The notes under the pieces: model-generated | Told to the model about the DNA's origin: nothing | Seen by the model: the letters and a program-made list of their open reading frames with translations, nothing else | Database searches by the model: none | Origin: Candidatus Sumerlaeota bacterium | Lineage (GTDB): Bacteria; Sumerlaeota; Sumerlaeia; UBA8349 | DNA: 55,649 nucleotides | Direction of reading: 5' to 3' | Assembly (NCBI GenBank): GCA_016931035.1 | Contig: JAFGFN010000125.1 | Span: 1-55,649 of the forward strand | Part shown: in pieces, positions 49,926 to 55,649 of the stretch | Position numbering within the stretch: position 1 is the first letter of the stretch | Layout of the letters: each line of letters begins with the position of its first letter | Translations under genes and position numbers: made by a program

Positions 49926-50402
49926 TCAATGCAAATGCCCGACCGACGGGTGGCACTGGGCGCACGAAAGGCGATCGGCGCTGTCCGGCGCGGTGTCGAT
50001 CGCATCGACGATATCGCCGTGGCATCGTCGGCACGAATCCTCGACGATGCGCCGGTTGAACTCGGCGATCCGTATCGGGTCGTGAAAACGGCCGGTCGTG
50101 AAAGCCAGGGAATGGTGATAGCCGTTGCGACCTTTCGTATAGTATTTGCCTACCAGGTTGTGCGGCGTGTGGCAGTCGTTACAGACGGCCACGGCGTGAT
50201 GGCTGGACTTGCGCCACGCGTCGTATTGCTCGAACATGACGTGGCAGTTGGCGCACGCAGCCGGGTCGTCGGTCAGATACGACGCGCCGCGCGCATAGAC
50301 GAACGTGTAGAGTCCGATTCCCAGGGCCGCGCCGCCGAGCAGCGCCGAGGCGATCCCAAGACCGAGGATCGCGGATCGTCTGGGGAACGGCGTCTTCGTC
50401 AT
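49926..50402 (-). CDS. nrfH: Tetrahaem quinol dehydrogenase NrfH
   Basis: A 158-residue NapC/NirT-family cytochrome c passing electrons from menaquinol to NrfA. One N-terminal membrane helix (about 11-33) is followed by four haem motifs: CANCH with Met56 (50-56, the NrfH-type CXXCHxM first haem), CNDCH (74-78), CRRCH (124-128) and CAQCH (147-151). I start at ATG 50402; a TTG 39 bases upstream is not favoured. It is 30 bases ahead of nrfA and forms the standard nrfHA pair. Confidence 0.94.
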   Translation of the reverse strand: MTKTPFPRRSAILGLGIASALLGGAALGIGLYTFVYARGASYLTDDPAACANCHVMFEQYDAWRKSSHHAVAVCNDCHTPHNLVGKYYTKGRNGYHHSLAFTTGRFHDPIRIAEFNRRIVEDSCRRCHGDIVDAIDTAPDSADRLSCAQCHPSVGHLH

Positions 50403-50450
50403 TCGGCAAATCTCGCCCGCGGCGCTCCGCTCGTCGATCAAGGCCCGTCT

Positions 50451-50651
50451 CTATCCTCTTTGGCCGTACTGCTTCTCCAAATCCTCGACGCTCGAACGGC
50501 CGGTCCCGAGGACTTCTTCGATCATTTTCCGGGCGGCCTCTTCGCGCCGCTTCTGGCGGCGGCGATAGTCGCGCAGGATCATCCAGATCAGCACCCCGAT
50601 CGAGATCCAAAGACCCGAGAAACCGAAAGCCACCCACCAACCCTCGAACAT
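50451..50651 (-). CDS. Small single-helix membrane protein
   Basis: A 66-residue protein with one membrane helix ('WWVAFGFSGLWISIGVLIWMIL') and a basic then acidic cytoplasmic tail ('RDYRRRQKRREEAARKMIEEVLGTG'). No family recognised. ATG 50651 lies 48 bases before nrfH on the same strand, so it may be co-transcribed with nrfHA. Its role is unknown; small accessory subunits of respiratory enzymes look like this, but that is guesswork. Confidence 0.6.
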   Translation of the reverse strand: MFEGWWVAFGFSGLWISIGVLIWMILRDYRRRQKRREEAARKMIEEVLGTGRSSVEDLEKQYGQRG

Positions 50652-50755
50652 CTCAACGCCATCTCGCTCCCCCGTCGGCAACAGGTCGTCGGCGACGCGA
50701 ACTCAAGCGATCCGCTCGCGGCCAACCGACCGCAGCGGATTCATCTCTCCGGCGA

Positions 50756-51262
50756 CTACGGCTGCGGCGAAGGCGCCCCACCGGGGCCGGGTTGCGGAGA
50801 GGGCCCGGGGGTGGACTTGTCCTTCTTGAGTCCCATGGAGCAGCGGCCTTCGAGCCGCGCGCCCTTCTCGATGAGGAGGGCGCCGGGTTGGGTCTCGAGG
50901 TCGCCGAAGAGCTCGCCCGTCGACTGCAGCTCGAGGCGTTCGGACACCTTCAGGTTACCGACGACTCGGCCGCTCAAGATCATGGCTTTGGCTTCGACGG
51001 TTCCCTCGAGCTTGCCGGCCGTGCCGACGATGACGCGGTTGGCCGAGACGATTTCGCCTTTGAACGTCCCATCGATGCGCAGCTCGCTCTGGGCCATGAT
51101 CTTGCCCTCGATCACGGTGTCGCCGCTGATGACCGTCTCGCCCGCGACGGCTCCGGGCCGTTGCGATGCCGGGCCTCCTGCGGGAGCGTCTTCGGGAGCG
51201 AAGCGCCTGGCGGGAGGAGGGTCCTGCAACAGGGTGTTCTTGCTGTTAGCCTTGGTCTCCAT
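50756..51262 (-). CDS. Bactofilin
   Basis: A 168-residue polymer-forming cytoskeletal protein of the bactofilin (DUF583) family. The central right-handed beta-helix is made of short repeats ('TVISGDTVIEGKIMAQSELRIDGTFKGEIVSANRVIVGTAGKLEGTVEAKAMILSGRVVGNL') flanked by unstructured Pro/Gly-rich ends, as typical. ATG 51262 has AAGGAG six bases upstream. It lies upstream of the nrf genes by 104 bases beyond the small membrane protein and may share their transcript, but no functional link is known. Confidence 0.9.
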   Translation of the reverse strand: METKANSKNTLLQDPPPARRFAPEDAPAGGPASQRPGAVAGETVISGDTVIEGKIMAQSELRIDGTFKGEIVSANRVIVGTAGKLEGTVEAKAMILSGRVVGNLKVSERLELQSTGELFGDLETQPGALLIEKGARLEGRCSMGLKKDKSTPGPSPQPGPGGAPSPQP

Positions 51263-51487
51263 GAGGTTCTCCTTGCTTGAAGGCATGAGGGGCGTGGCCT
51301 GGACGGGCCGAGTCTCTGTCTCGCCGGCCATCACCTTTGAAGGAATCTTGCGTCCGAAAATCGCCATCGCCGGACATCCACGCTTCGTCCCGGCTGGGGC
51401 GCGGTGCGCCCGGGCGGGGTCGCAAATCGACGACATCGACAAAAACGACGTTGCCTGCGCGGCCCGGAGACGAATAGTACCTGGTTG

Positions 51488-51496
51488 TGTTATAAT
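51488..51496 (+). promoter_or_regulatory. Extended -10 promoter of thiE
   Basis: TGTTATAAT (51488-51496), a perfect TGnTATAAT extended -10, 41 bases before the proposed thiE start. No good -35. It sits in the 275-base stretch between divergent bactofilin and thiE. Confidence 0.55.
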
Positions 51497-51537
51497 CTTC
51501 GCCGAGGCGACGGCGCAAGTGAAAAGGGGACAACGCC

Positions 51538-52218
51538 CTGGGCGAACGCGCACAGAGACTTCGACTTGTCTTGATCGCCGACCGGCGGATCGCGCCGGGG
51601 GGCGACTGGCTTCGCGCCGTCGAATCGGCCCTCGCGGGCGGCGCGACCGCTGTCATGTTGCGCGAGAAAGACCTCGCGTTGCGCGAGAAAGACCTCGCGT
51701 CGCGCGAGAAAGACCTCGCAGGCCCCGATCTGCACGATATGGCCGTGTCGCTTCGCGAGGCCACGCGACGCGCGGGCGCCCTTCTCATCGTCAACCACGA
51801 GATCGACGCGGCCCTCGCCGCGGGGGCCGACGGCGTGCACCTGGGCTGGCGCTCGCCGTCGGTCCGCGAGACGCGCGCGCGAGTGGGTTCGTCGTTCCTG
51901 ATCGGCGTTTCGACGCACTCGGTGGAGGAGGCATTGCGAGTTGAGAGCGAGGGCGCGGACTACGTGACGTTCGGCCCCGTCTTTCCGACCCCGTCGAAGG
52001 AGGGTTGGGTCGACGTTCAGGGGCTCGAAGGAGTGCGCCGGGTCCGGGCCGCGGGGCTTGGAATCCCGCTCGTGGGACTCGGGGGGATCGATGCCGGAAA
52101 CGCCTCGGAGGTCTTCGAGGCGGGAGCCGACGGGGTGGCGATGATCCGGGGATTGATGAGTGCCGCGCAGCCAGATGAAGTGGCGCGCAGGATTCTCGGA
52201 GGGAACGCGCGATCATGA
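51538..52218 (+). CDS. thiE: Thiamine-phosphate synthase
   Basis: Joins the hydroxymethylpyrimidine and thiazole phosphates to make thiamine phosphate. The TIM barrel reads 'RLRLVLIADRRIAP', 'MLREKDLA', 'LIVNHEIDAALAAGADGVHLGW', 'IGVSTHSVEEAL', 'DYVTFGPVFPTPSK' and 'IPLVGLGGIDAGN', in family order. The REKDLA segment is tandemly triplicated. No ATG or GTG is available: a TTG at 51571 would remove most of the first strand, while CTG 51538 lies 8 bases after GGGG and gives a family-like start, so I propose CTG. The frame is closed upstream by a TGA at 51520. Start uncertain, identity sure. Confidence 0.88.
   Translation: MGERAQRLRLVLIADRRIAPGGDWLRAVESALAGGATAVMLREKDLALREKDLASREKDLAGPDLHDMAVSLREATRRAGALLIVNHEIDAALAAGADGVHLGWRSPSVRETRARVGSSFLIGVSTHSVEEALRVESEGADYVTFGPVFPTPSKEGWVDVQGLEGVRRVRAAGLGIPLVGLGGIDAGNASEVFEAGADGVAMIRGLMSAAQPDEVARRILGGNARS
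51658..51720 (+). repeat. 21-bp tandem repeat inside thiE
   Basis: Three adjacent copies of a 21-bp unit (51658-51678, 51679-51699, 51700-51720), nearly identical, encoding REKDLA plus one residue three times in a row. One copy is the normal ThiE motif. The in-frame repeat could expand or contract. Confidence 0.9.
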
Positions 52219-52321
52219 ATCCCTGGAAAACCCGGAAAAAGAGACAAGGAAGAGGTTCTGCGTGCGACTCGTCGGCCCGACAAGCCGTTCTCCTTGTCGC
52301 AGATTCACTGGCTCCAATCGC

Positions 52322-52351
52322 TTGACCCGCTCGGCTCGGGTGGTGTAGGTT
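52322..52351 (+). promoter_or_regulatory. Weak promoter candidate for the EIIA-CBS gene
   Basis: TTGACC (52322-52327) and TAGGTT (52346-52351), 18-base spacer, about 60 bases before the GTG start. The -10 is poor. Confidence 0.3.
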
Positions 52352-52409
52352 TGCTTCTTGCACCCCTCCGGCACAGACTTCGTTCGTACCCGGCAAGGAG
52401 AGAAACCCC

Positions 52410-53315
52410 GTGAAACTCGCCGCTCTGATTGAAGAGAAGAACGTCCTGATCCACATGGAATGGAGAACCCTGGCCGAGGCCGTGCGGGCGCTCGTCGAGT
52501 CGCTCGGACCGTCGTTGGGTCGGCTGAGTCCCGACGTGGTGTGCGAGCAACTGATGGCCGTGGAGGAGAACCTCGCCGTGACGCCCGGTCACGGCGTGCG
52601 CATGCCCCACGCCCGACTCAAGGGGATCGACCGTCTGCTGATGGCCGTGGGAACGTCGAAGGAGGGCATTCTGGTCGGCACGGAGACCGATGAGCGGGTC
52701 AGCTTGATCTTTCTGATTTTGACGCCCAAGACCGAGAGCGCCACCATGCTCCAGACCATGGCGTCTATCGCCCGGTTCGTCCACGGCGAGGAGAACCGCA
52801 AGGCGCTGGTCTCGACGACGGCCGCGGCTCGCGCGCTTCGGATACTCGAGGAAAGCGGGATCGAGGTGAAGAAAGCCTTGGTTGCGGGCGACTTGATGAG
52901 CGCGCCGACGGCGTCGATCCCGCCCGACATGACGTTGCGCCAAGCCGTGGGTCTCCTGGCCCAAAGCCGCGAGGAAGGACTGGCCGTGGTCGACGACGAG
53001 GGCCAAATCCTGGGCGAGATCTCCGCGGGCGAACTCATGGAACTCGGCCTGCCCAAATACATGAACCTGGTGACGAATTCCAAAGTCCTCACGGAATTTC
53101 AGCCCTTCGAGGCGTTCTATCGCCGCGAGGACTCGATGACGGCAAGCGAGCTGATGAACCGCGACCTTCTCATTCTGCCGCCCGAGACGCCGGTCGAGAT
53201 TCTCGCCCACGAGCTGCTGACCAAGAACCGCCACCGGGCCTATATTGCGAGAGAACAACATCTTCTGGGCGTCGTCCATCGCCGCGACATTGTCCGCAAA
53301 GTTCTCTTCCTATAG
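52410..53315 (+). CDS. PTS EIIA (fructose/mannitol type)-CBS domain protein
   Basis: A 301-residue soluble protein. Residues 1-150 are a PTS EIIA type 2 domain with 'GHGVRMPHARL', where His67 is the likely phosphorylated residue; 'AVGTSKEGI' and the following strands match. Residues 155-300 hold two CBS motifs ('MSAPTASIPPDMTLRQAVGLLAQSREEGLAVVDDEGQILGEISAGEL' and 'MNRDLLILPPETPVEILAHELL'), which commonly bind adenosine nucleotides. The start is GTG 52410, well placed after AAGGAGAG. No other PTS genes are nearby, so it may be a regulatory EIIA that reads energy state. Cytoplasmic. Confidence 0.85.
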   Translation: MKLAALIEEKNVLIHMEWRTLAEAVRALVESLGPSLGRLSPDVVCEQLMAVEENLAVTPGHGVRMPHARLKGIDRLLMAVGTSKEGILVGTETDERVSLIFLILTPKTESATMLQTMASIARFVHGEENRKALVSTTAAARALRILEESGIEVKKALVAGDLMSAPTASIPPDMTLRQAVGLLAQSREEGLAVVDDEGQILGEISAGELMELGLPKYMNLVTNSKVLTEFQPFEAFYRREDSMTASELMNRDLLILPPETPVEILAHELLTKNRHRAYIAREQHLLGVVHRRDIVRKVLFL

Positions 53316-53368
53316 TCGCACGTCGCGGATTCGGGTCGAGAATCGCGGGGTTCTTTCGATCCGCGGTC

Positions 53369-53416
53369 CGCAACATGGAACTTGTAACTCGCAACCCGTA
53401 ACCTGTAACCTGAACC
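53369..53416 (+). repeat. Heptanucleotide repeat abutting a start codon
   Basis: Seven successive 7-base units of the form YGTAACY (CGCAACA, TGGAACT, TGTAACT, CGCAACC, CGTAACC, TGTAACC and a 6-base TGAACC) run from 53369 to the base before ATG 53417. They replace the ribosome-site region of the next gene. Confidence 0.75.
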
Positions 53417-54607
53417 ATGATCGGAAGGAACAGAATCCCCTCCCTCCTGAGAAAAGGCGCGAAGCGGGCCCTTTGCAGGACCCTCTATCGCAAGGCGGTC
53501 TATCGGCCCGAGGCAAGCGAACGCCCCTTTCTGGTTCGTCTCGACATCAACAACACGTGCAACCTGGAGTGCAAGCAGTGTTTCTACGCGGACTACAAGC
53601 GCAGCGGCGTCGCGCCGCGAAACCTCTCGCTCGACGAGTTCAAACGGATCGCCGACCGGCTGTTTCCCTATACGTACGTTCTTCAGTTCGCCTGCGCGTT
53701 CGAGCCGACGATGAACCCGGATTTTCCGGCGATGGTGCGACTTCTGGACGACTACGGCATTTACGACGTCGGGACCGTGACCAACGCCACGCTTCTCGAC
53801 GGCGAGCGTGCCCAGGCCGTGGCCGAGTCGCGCTCGATCAGCTCGGTCGCCGTCTCGATCGACGGCATTTCACCCGAGACGTACGAGAAGATCCGTGGCC
53901 GCCCGCTTTTGGGCAAAGTGCTGGCCAACATCGCCGGTTTTCAGGAGATCAAACGCCAACTCGGGAAGGAGCGGCCCTACATCAAGCTCAACACCGTGGT
54001 GATGCGGTCGAACCTGCACGAGCTGCCGGCTCTGATGAAGTGGGCCATCGAGCACGAGATCGACGAAGTGCAGTTCTTCCACGTCGAGCCGTTCGACCGC
54101 TCGACCGAGGAATCGGTCCTCAACGTCCCCGACGAGTATAACCGGATTCACGACGCGATCGGCGAGGTCGCCGCCGGAGCGCGCACCCGCCTGATGATTC
54201 CTCCCCCGCTCACGCCCGAGTACTTCGACCGGGCGACGGGACTATATCTGTGGGGACGATTGGAGGAGAATCTTCGGAGCGCGATCGACACGGCGGAGCT
54301 GGACAGTTTCTACTGCGACCTTTCTCACCCGTACCCCGAGAACGTGCACTGTATCTGCCCCTGGATGACGCTCATGGTCGACGCCTGGGGCCGGGTCTAT
54401 CCGTGCGCGCACCGACGCGACGTGGCGTACGGCAACATCCTGGACCAGCCGCTCGACGAGGCGATCAATACGATGCGTTTTCTCAAGCTGCGCCGAGCGA
54501 TGCTCCAGGGACGCCACGCCGCGTACTGCCACTTCTGCAAACCGCAACATCCCTATTCCGACCCGATGAAACGCCGTCTCACGCGGCTCCTATCGAGCGA
54601 CCGCTGA
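53417..54607 (+). CDS. Radical SAM/SPASM-domain enzyme
   Basis: A 396-residue radical SAM protein. The [4Fe-4S] motif CxxxCxxC is Cys48-Cys52-Cys55 ('CNLECKQC'). The central SAM barrel ('VAVSIDGISPETYEKIRG') and a C-terminal SPASM-like set ('CICPWMTLMVDAWGRVYPCAHRRDVAYGN' and 'YCHFCKPQ') suggest an auxiliary iron-sulfur cluster. Proteins of this design modify peptides or sugars. No peptide substrate or maturase gene is next to it, so the substrate is unknown. It starts at ATG 53417 without a Shine-Dalgarno sequence, since a heptamer repeat occupies that place. It ends at a terminator shared with convergent panB. Confidence 0.85.
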   Translation: MIGRNRIPSLLRKGAKRALCRTLYRKAVYRPEASERPFLVRLDINNTCNLECKQCFYADYKRSGVAPRNLSLDEFKRIADRLFPYTYVLQFACAFEPTMNPDFPAMVRLLDDYGIYDVGTVTNATLLDGERAQAVAESRSISSVAVSIDGISPETYEKIRGRPLLGKVLANIAGFQEIKRQLGKERPYIKLNTVVMRSNLHELPALMKWAIEHEIDEVQFFHVEPFDRSTEESVLNVPDEYNRIHDAIGEVAAGARTRLMIPPPLTPEYFDRATGLYLWGRLEENLRSAIDTAELDSFYCDLSHPYPENVHCICPWMTLMVDAWGRVYPCAHRRDVAYGNILDQPLDEAINTMRFLKLRRAMLQGRHAAYCHFCKPQHPYSDPMKRRLTRLLSSDR

Positions 54608-54621
54608 GCGGACCGACGAGG

Positions 54622-54653
54622 AGGCTCAAGCGCGTGCTTGGGCCTGTTTTCTC
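54622..54653 (+). terminator. Rho-independent terminator after the radical SAM gene
   Basis: A 10-bp stem (54622-54631 with 54636-54645, one wobble), GCGT loop, followed by GTTTTCTC. It lies between convergent genes and may act on both. Confidence 0.75.
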
Positions 54654-55461
54654 ATTCGGTATCGAACTCGTGTTCGGGAGCGGGATAGGCGCCTTCGCGC
54701 ACTTCGCGCGAGTAGGTCTCGACGGCCTCGCGGATGGCGCGGCCGACCTGACCGAATTCCTTGACGAAACGGGGCGGGGGTCCGAAGGAGATCCCGAGGA
54801 GGTCGGTCAGCACGAGCACTTGTCCGTCGCACTGCGCGCCCGCACCGATTCCGATGGCGGGGATGTGGAGCGCCTTGGCCACACGACGGCCCAGCTCGCC
54901 GGGCACGAGTTCCACCACCACGGCGAAACAACCCGCACGCTCGAGCTCGCACGCGCTCTCGACTATATGTTCGGCGGCTTGGTTGCCGCGCCCCTGAACG
55001 CGGTAGCCGCTCAGGGCGTGAATCGATTGAGGGGTGAGGCCGATATGACCCATGACGGGGATGCCCGCCTGGACCAGAGAATGAACCGTGCCGGCAACTT
55101 CGTGTCCGCCCTCGAGTTTCACCGCTTCGCAATGGCCTTTTTGGATCAGGCGGCCCGCGTTGCGCAGGGCTTCGTTGCGATCGCCCTTATAGGTCATGAA
55201 CGGCATGTCGGCGACCCGGAGCGCACGCTTGGCGCCACGCGCGACGGCGGCGCAGTGGTAGATCATCTGGTCGAGCGTGACGGGGATCGTGTCGTCGTAG
55301 CCCAGGACCGTGTTGCCCAAGCTGTCCCCGACCAGAACCGCGTCCACGCCCGCTTCGTCGGCGAGGCGCCCGGTGGGATAGTCGTAGGCCGTTACCATCA
55401 CGATCTTCTTGCCCTCGCGTTTCATTTCTTGGAGGGTGGCGATGCGAACCTTGGCGCTCAT
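54652..55461 (-). CDS. panB: 3-methyl-2-oxobutanoate hydroxymethyltransferase
   Basis: A 269-residue cytoplasmic enzyme adding a hydroxymethyl group from methylene-tetrahydrofolate to 2-oxoisovalerate, the first step of pantothenate synthesis. Family segments are clear: 'MVTAYDYPTGRLADEAGVDAVLVGDSLG' with the metal-binding Asp, 'GHIGLTPQSIHALSGYRVQGR', 'ELVPGELGRRVA', and 'GIGAGAQCDGQVLVLTDLLG'. ATG 55461 has a modest AAAGG site. No panC or panD follows, because the next gene is convergent. Confidence 0.96.
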   Translation of the reverse strand: MSAKVRIATLQEMKREGKKIVMVTAYDYPTGRLADEAGVDAVLVGDSLGNTVLGYDDTIPVTLDQMIYHCAAVARGAKRALRVADMPFMTYKGDRNEALRNAGRLIQKGHCEAVKLEGGHEVAGTVHSLVQAGIPVMGHIGLTPQSIHALSGYRVQGRGNQAAEHIVESACELERAGCFAVVVELVPGELGRRVAKALHIPAIGIGAGAQCDGQVLVLTDLLGISFGPPPRFVKEFGQVGRAIREAVETYSREVREGAYPAPEHEFDTE

Positions 55462-55593
55462 CGACGGTCGGCCTTTCCCGGAGGAACTCCGCGTAGAGAA
55501 TCGAACACTACCTATCTCACACGCTATCGGTGAAGTAAACGGGTTTCTTGAACGCGCGAGGGCGAGGGGTGCAACCCACCATCTCGAAAAGGC

Positions 55594-55649
55594 TCAGGCC
55601 GCTTTTGCGGTTTTCCAGTATTCGTCCCACTCGCCGTTGAATACCGCCA
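55594..55649 (-). CDS. 3' end of a gene leaving the window
   Basis: The last 18 codons of a - strand frame end in 'AVFNGEWDEYWKTAKAA' and a stop. The tail resembles the C-termini of some transposases, but too little is visible to name it. Bases 55462-55593 show no gene. Confidence 0.3.
   Translation of the reverse strand, partial: AVFNGEWDEYWKTAKAA

Noticed and set aside
49383-51944. An 853-codon open frame on the + strand
   Set aside because: It lies antisense to nrfA, nrfH and the bactofilin gene, and its product is low-complexity. The haem motifs on the opposite strand decide the matter.
52215-52325. A 36-codon frame overlapping the thiE stop by 4 bases
   Set aside because: The ATGA overlap is suggestive, but the peptide is very short and basic with no ribosome site or family match.
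1-55649. tRNA, rRNA and riboswitch search by eye
   Set aside because: No cloverleaf with a GTTCRA T-loop, rRNA segment or known riboswitch core was found, including no THI box before thiE. A computed search would be needed to exclude small RNAs.

Overview
The window is about 55.6 kb of GC-rich bacterial DNA, densely coding on both strands. No rRNA, tRNA or CRISPR array was seen. It looks like a chromosomal contig from a Gram-negative-type (diderm) bacterium. Signs are a TolC-like protein, RND efflux, lipoproteins, a SurA-like periplasmic isomerase, a pentahaem nitrite reductase with its quinol dehydrogenase, and a bactofilin. The type IV-style pseudopilin, long FG-GAP protein, rubrerythrin/rubredoxin enzymes and stem-loop repeats recall uncultured phyla such as Sumerlaeota, Hydrogenedentota or Planctomycetota. 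That placement is inference and weak. Seven starts or operons have recognisable TTGAC-type promoters with spacers of 16-18 bases.

Layout. (1) 0.2-4.4 kb: a polyprenyl-phosphate-type glycosyltransferase (GT39-like) and transketolase with promoter and terminator. (2) 4.5-20.7 kb: a metalloid and thiol-redox island on the + strand in three transcriptional blocks. Block A is arsR-arsC-arsM (sense, reduce, methylate arsenic). Block B is a membrane-PAP2-like/APH-kinase fusion, an ACR3 arsenite pump and a GT39-like enzyme, joined by 4-base overlaps behind their own promoter. Block C is a second arsR, a DUF318/ArsP-type permease, an RND adaptor lipoprotein and RND pump, a 77-residue CPKC thioredoxin, a DGC-domain protein, a membrane-anchored thioredoxin, a Cys-bearing lipoprotein, a secreted chaperone-thioredoxin fusion and a CcdA-type electron transporter. 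(3) 20.7-26.7 kb: a stand-alone pterin-binding methyltransferase-like protein, a stem-loop repeat, GT39-mutS2, and a DUF4258/DUF2283 pair. (4) 26.8-32.5 kb: oxidative-stress genes (rubredoxin-type oxidoreductase, rubrerythrin, lipoprotein MsrB) and an 11-repeat FG-GAP protein. (5) 33.2-42.3 kb: pseudopilin, rhomboid, TolC-like protein, an unknown secreted protein, an AGE-family epimerase, a methyltransferase, a HEPN-like protein and a toxin-antitoxin pair. (6) 42.4-51.3 kb, - strand: glycyl-tRNA synthetase, SurA-like isomerase, DUF475 membrane protein, aroE, prepilin peptidase, nrfA, nrfH, a 66-residue membrane protein and a bactofilin. (7) 51.5-55.6 kb: thiE, an EIIA-CBS protein, a radical SAM/SPASM enzyme, panB, and the 3' end of a gene that leaves the window.

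The most distinctive content is the island at 4.5-20.7 kb. Cytoplasmic arsenate reduction, methylation and ACR3 export sit beside a second ArsR-controlled operon that couples a Cys-containing permease and RND efflux to a complete route for moving thiol electrons across the membrane. The kinase-like fusion coupled to acr3 is not part of any arsenic operon I know. Functions of block C as a system and of the fusion are inference.
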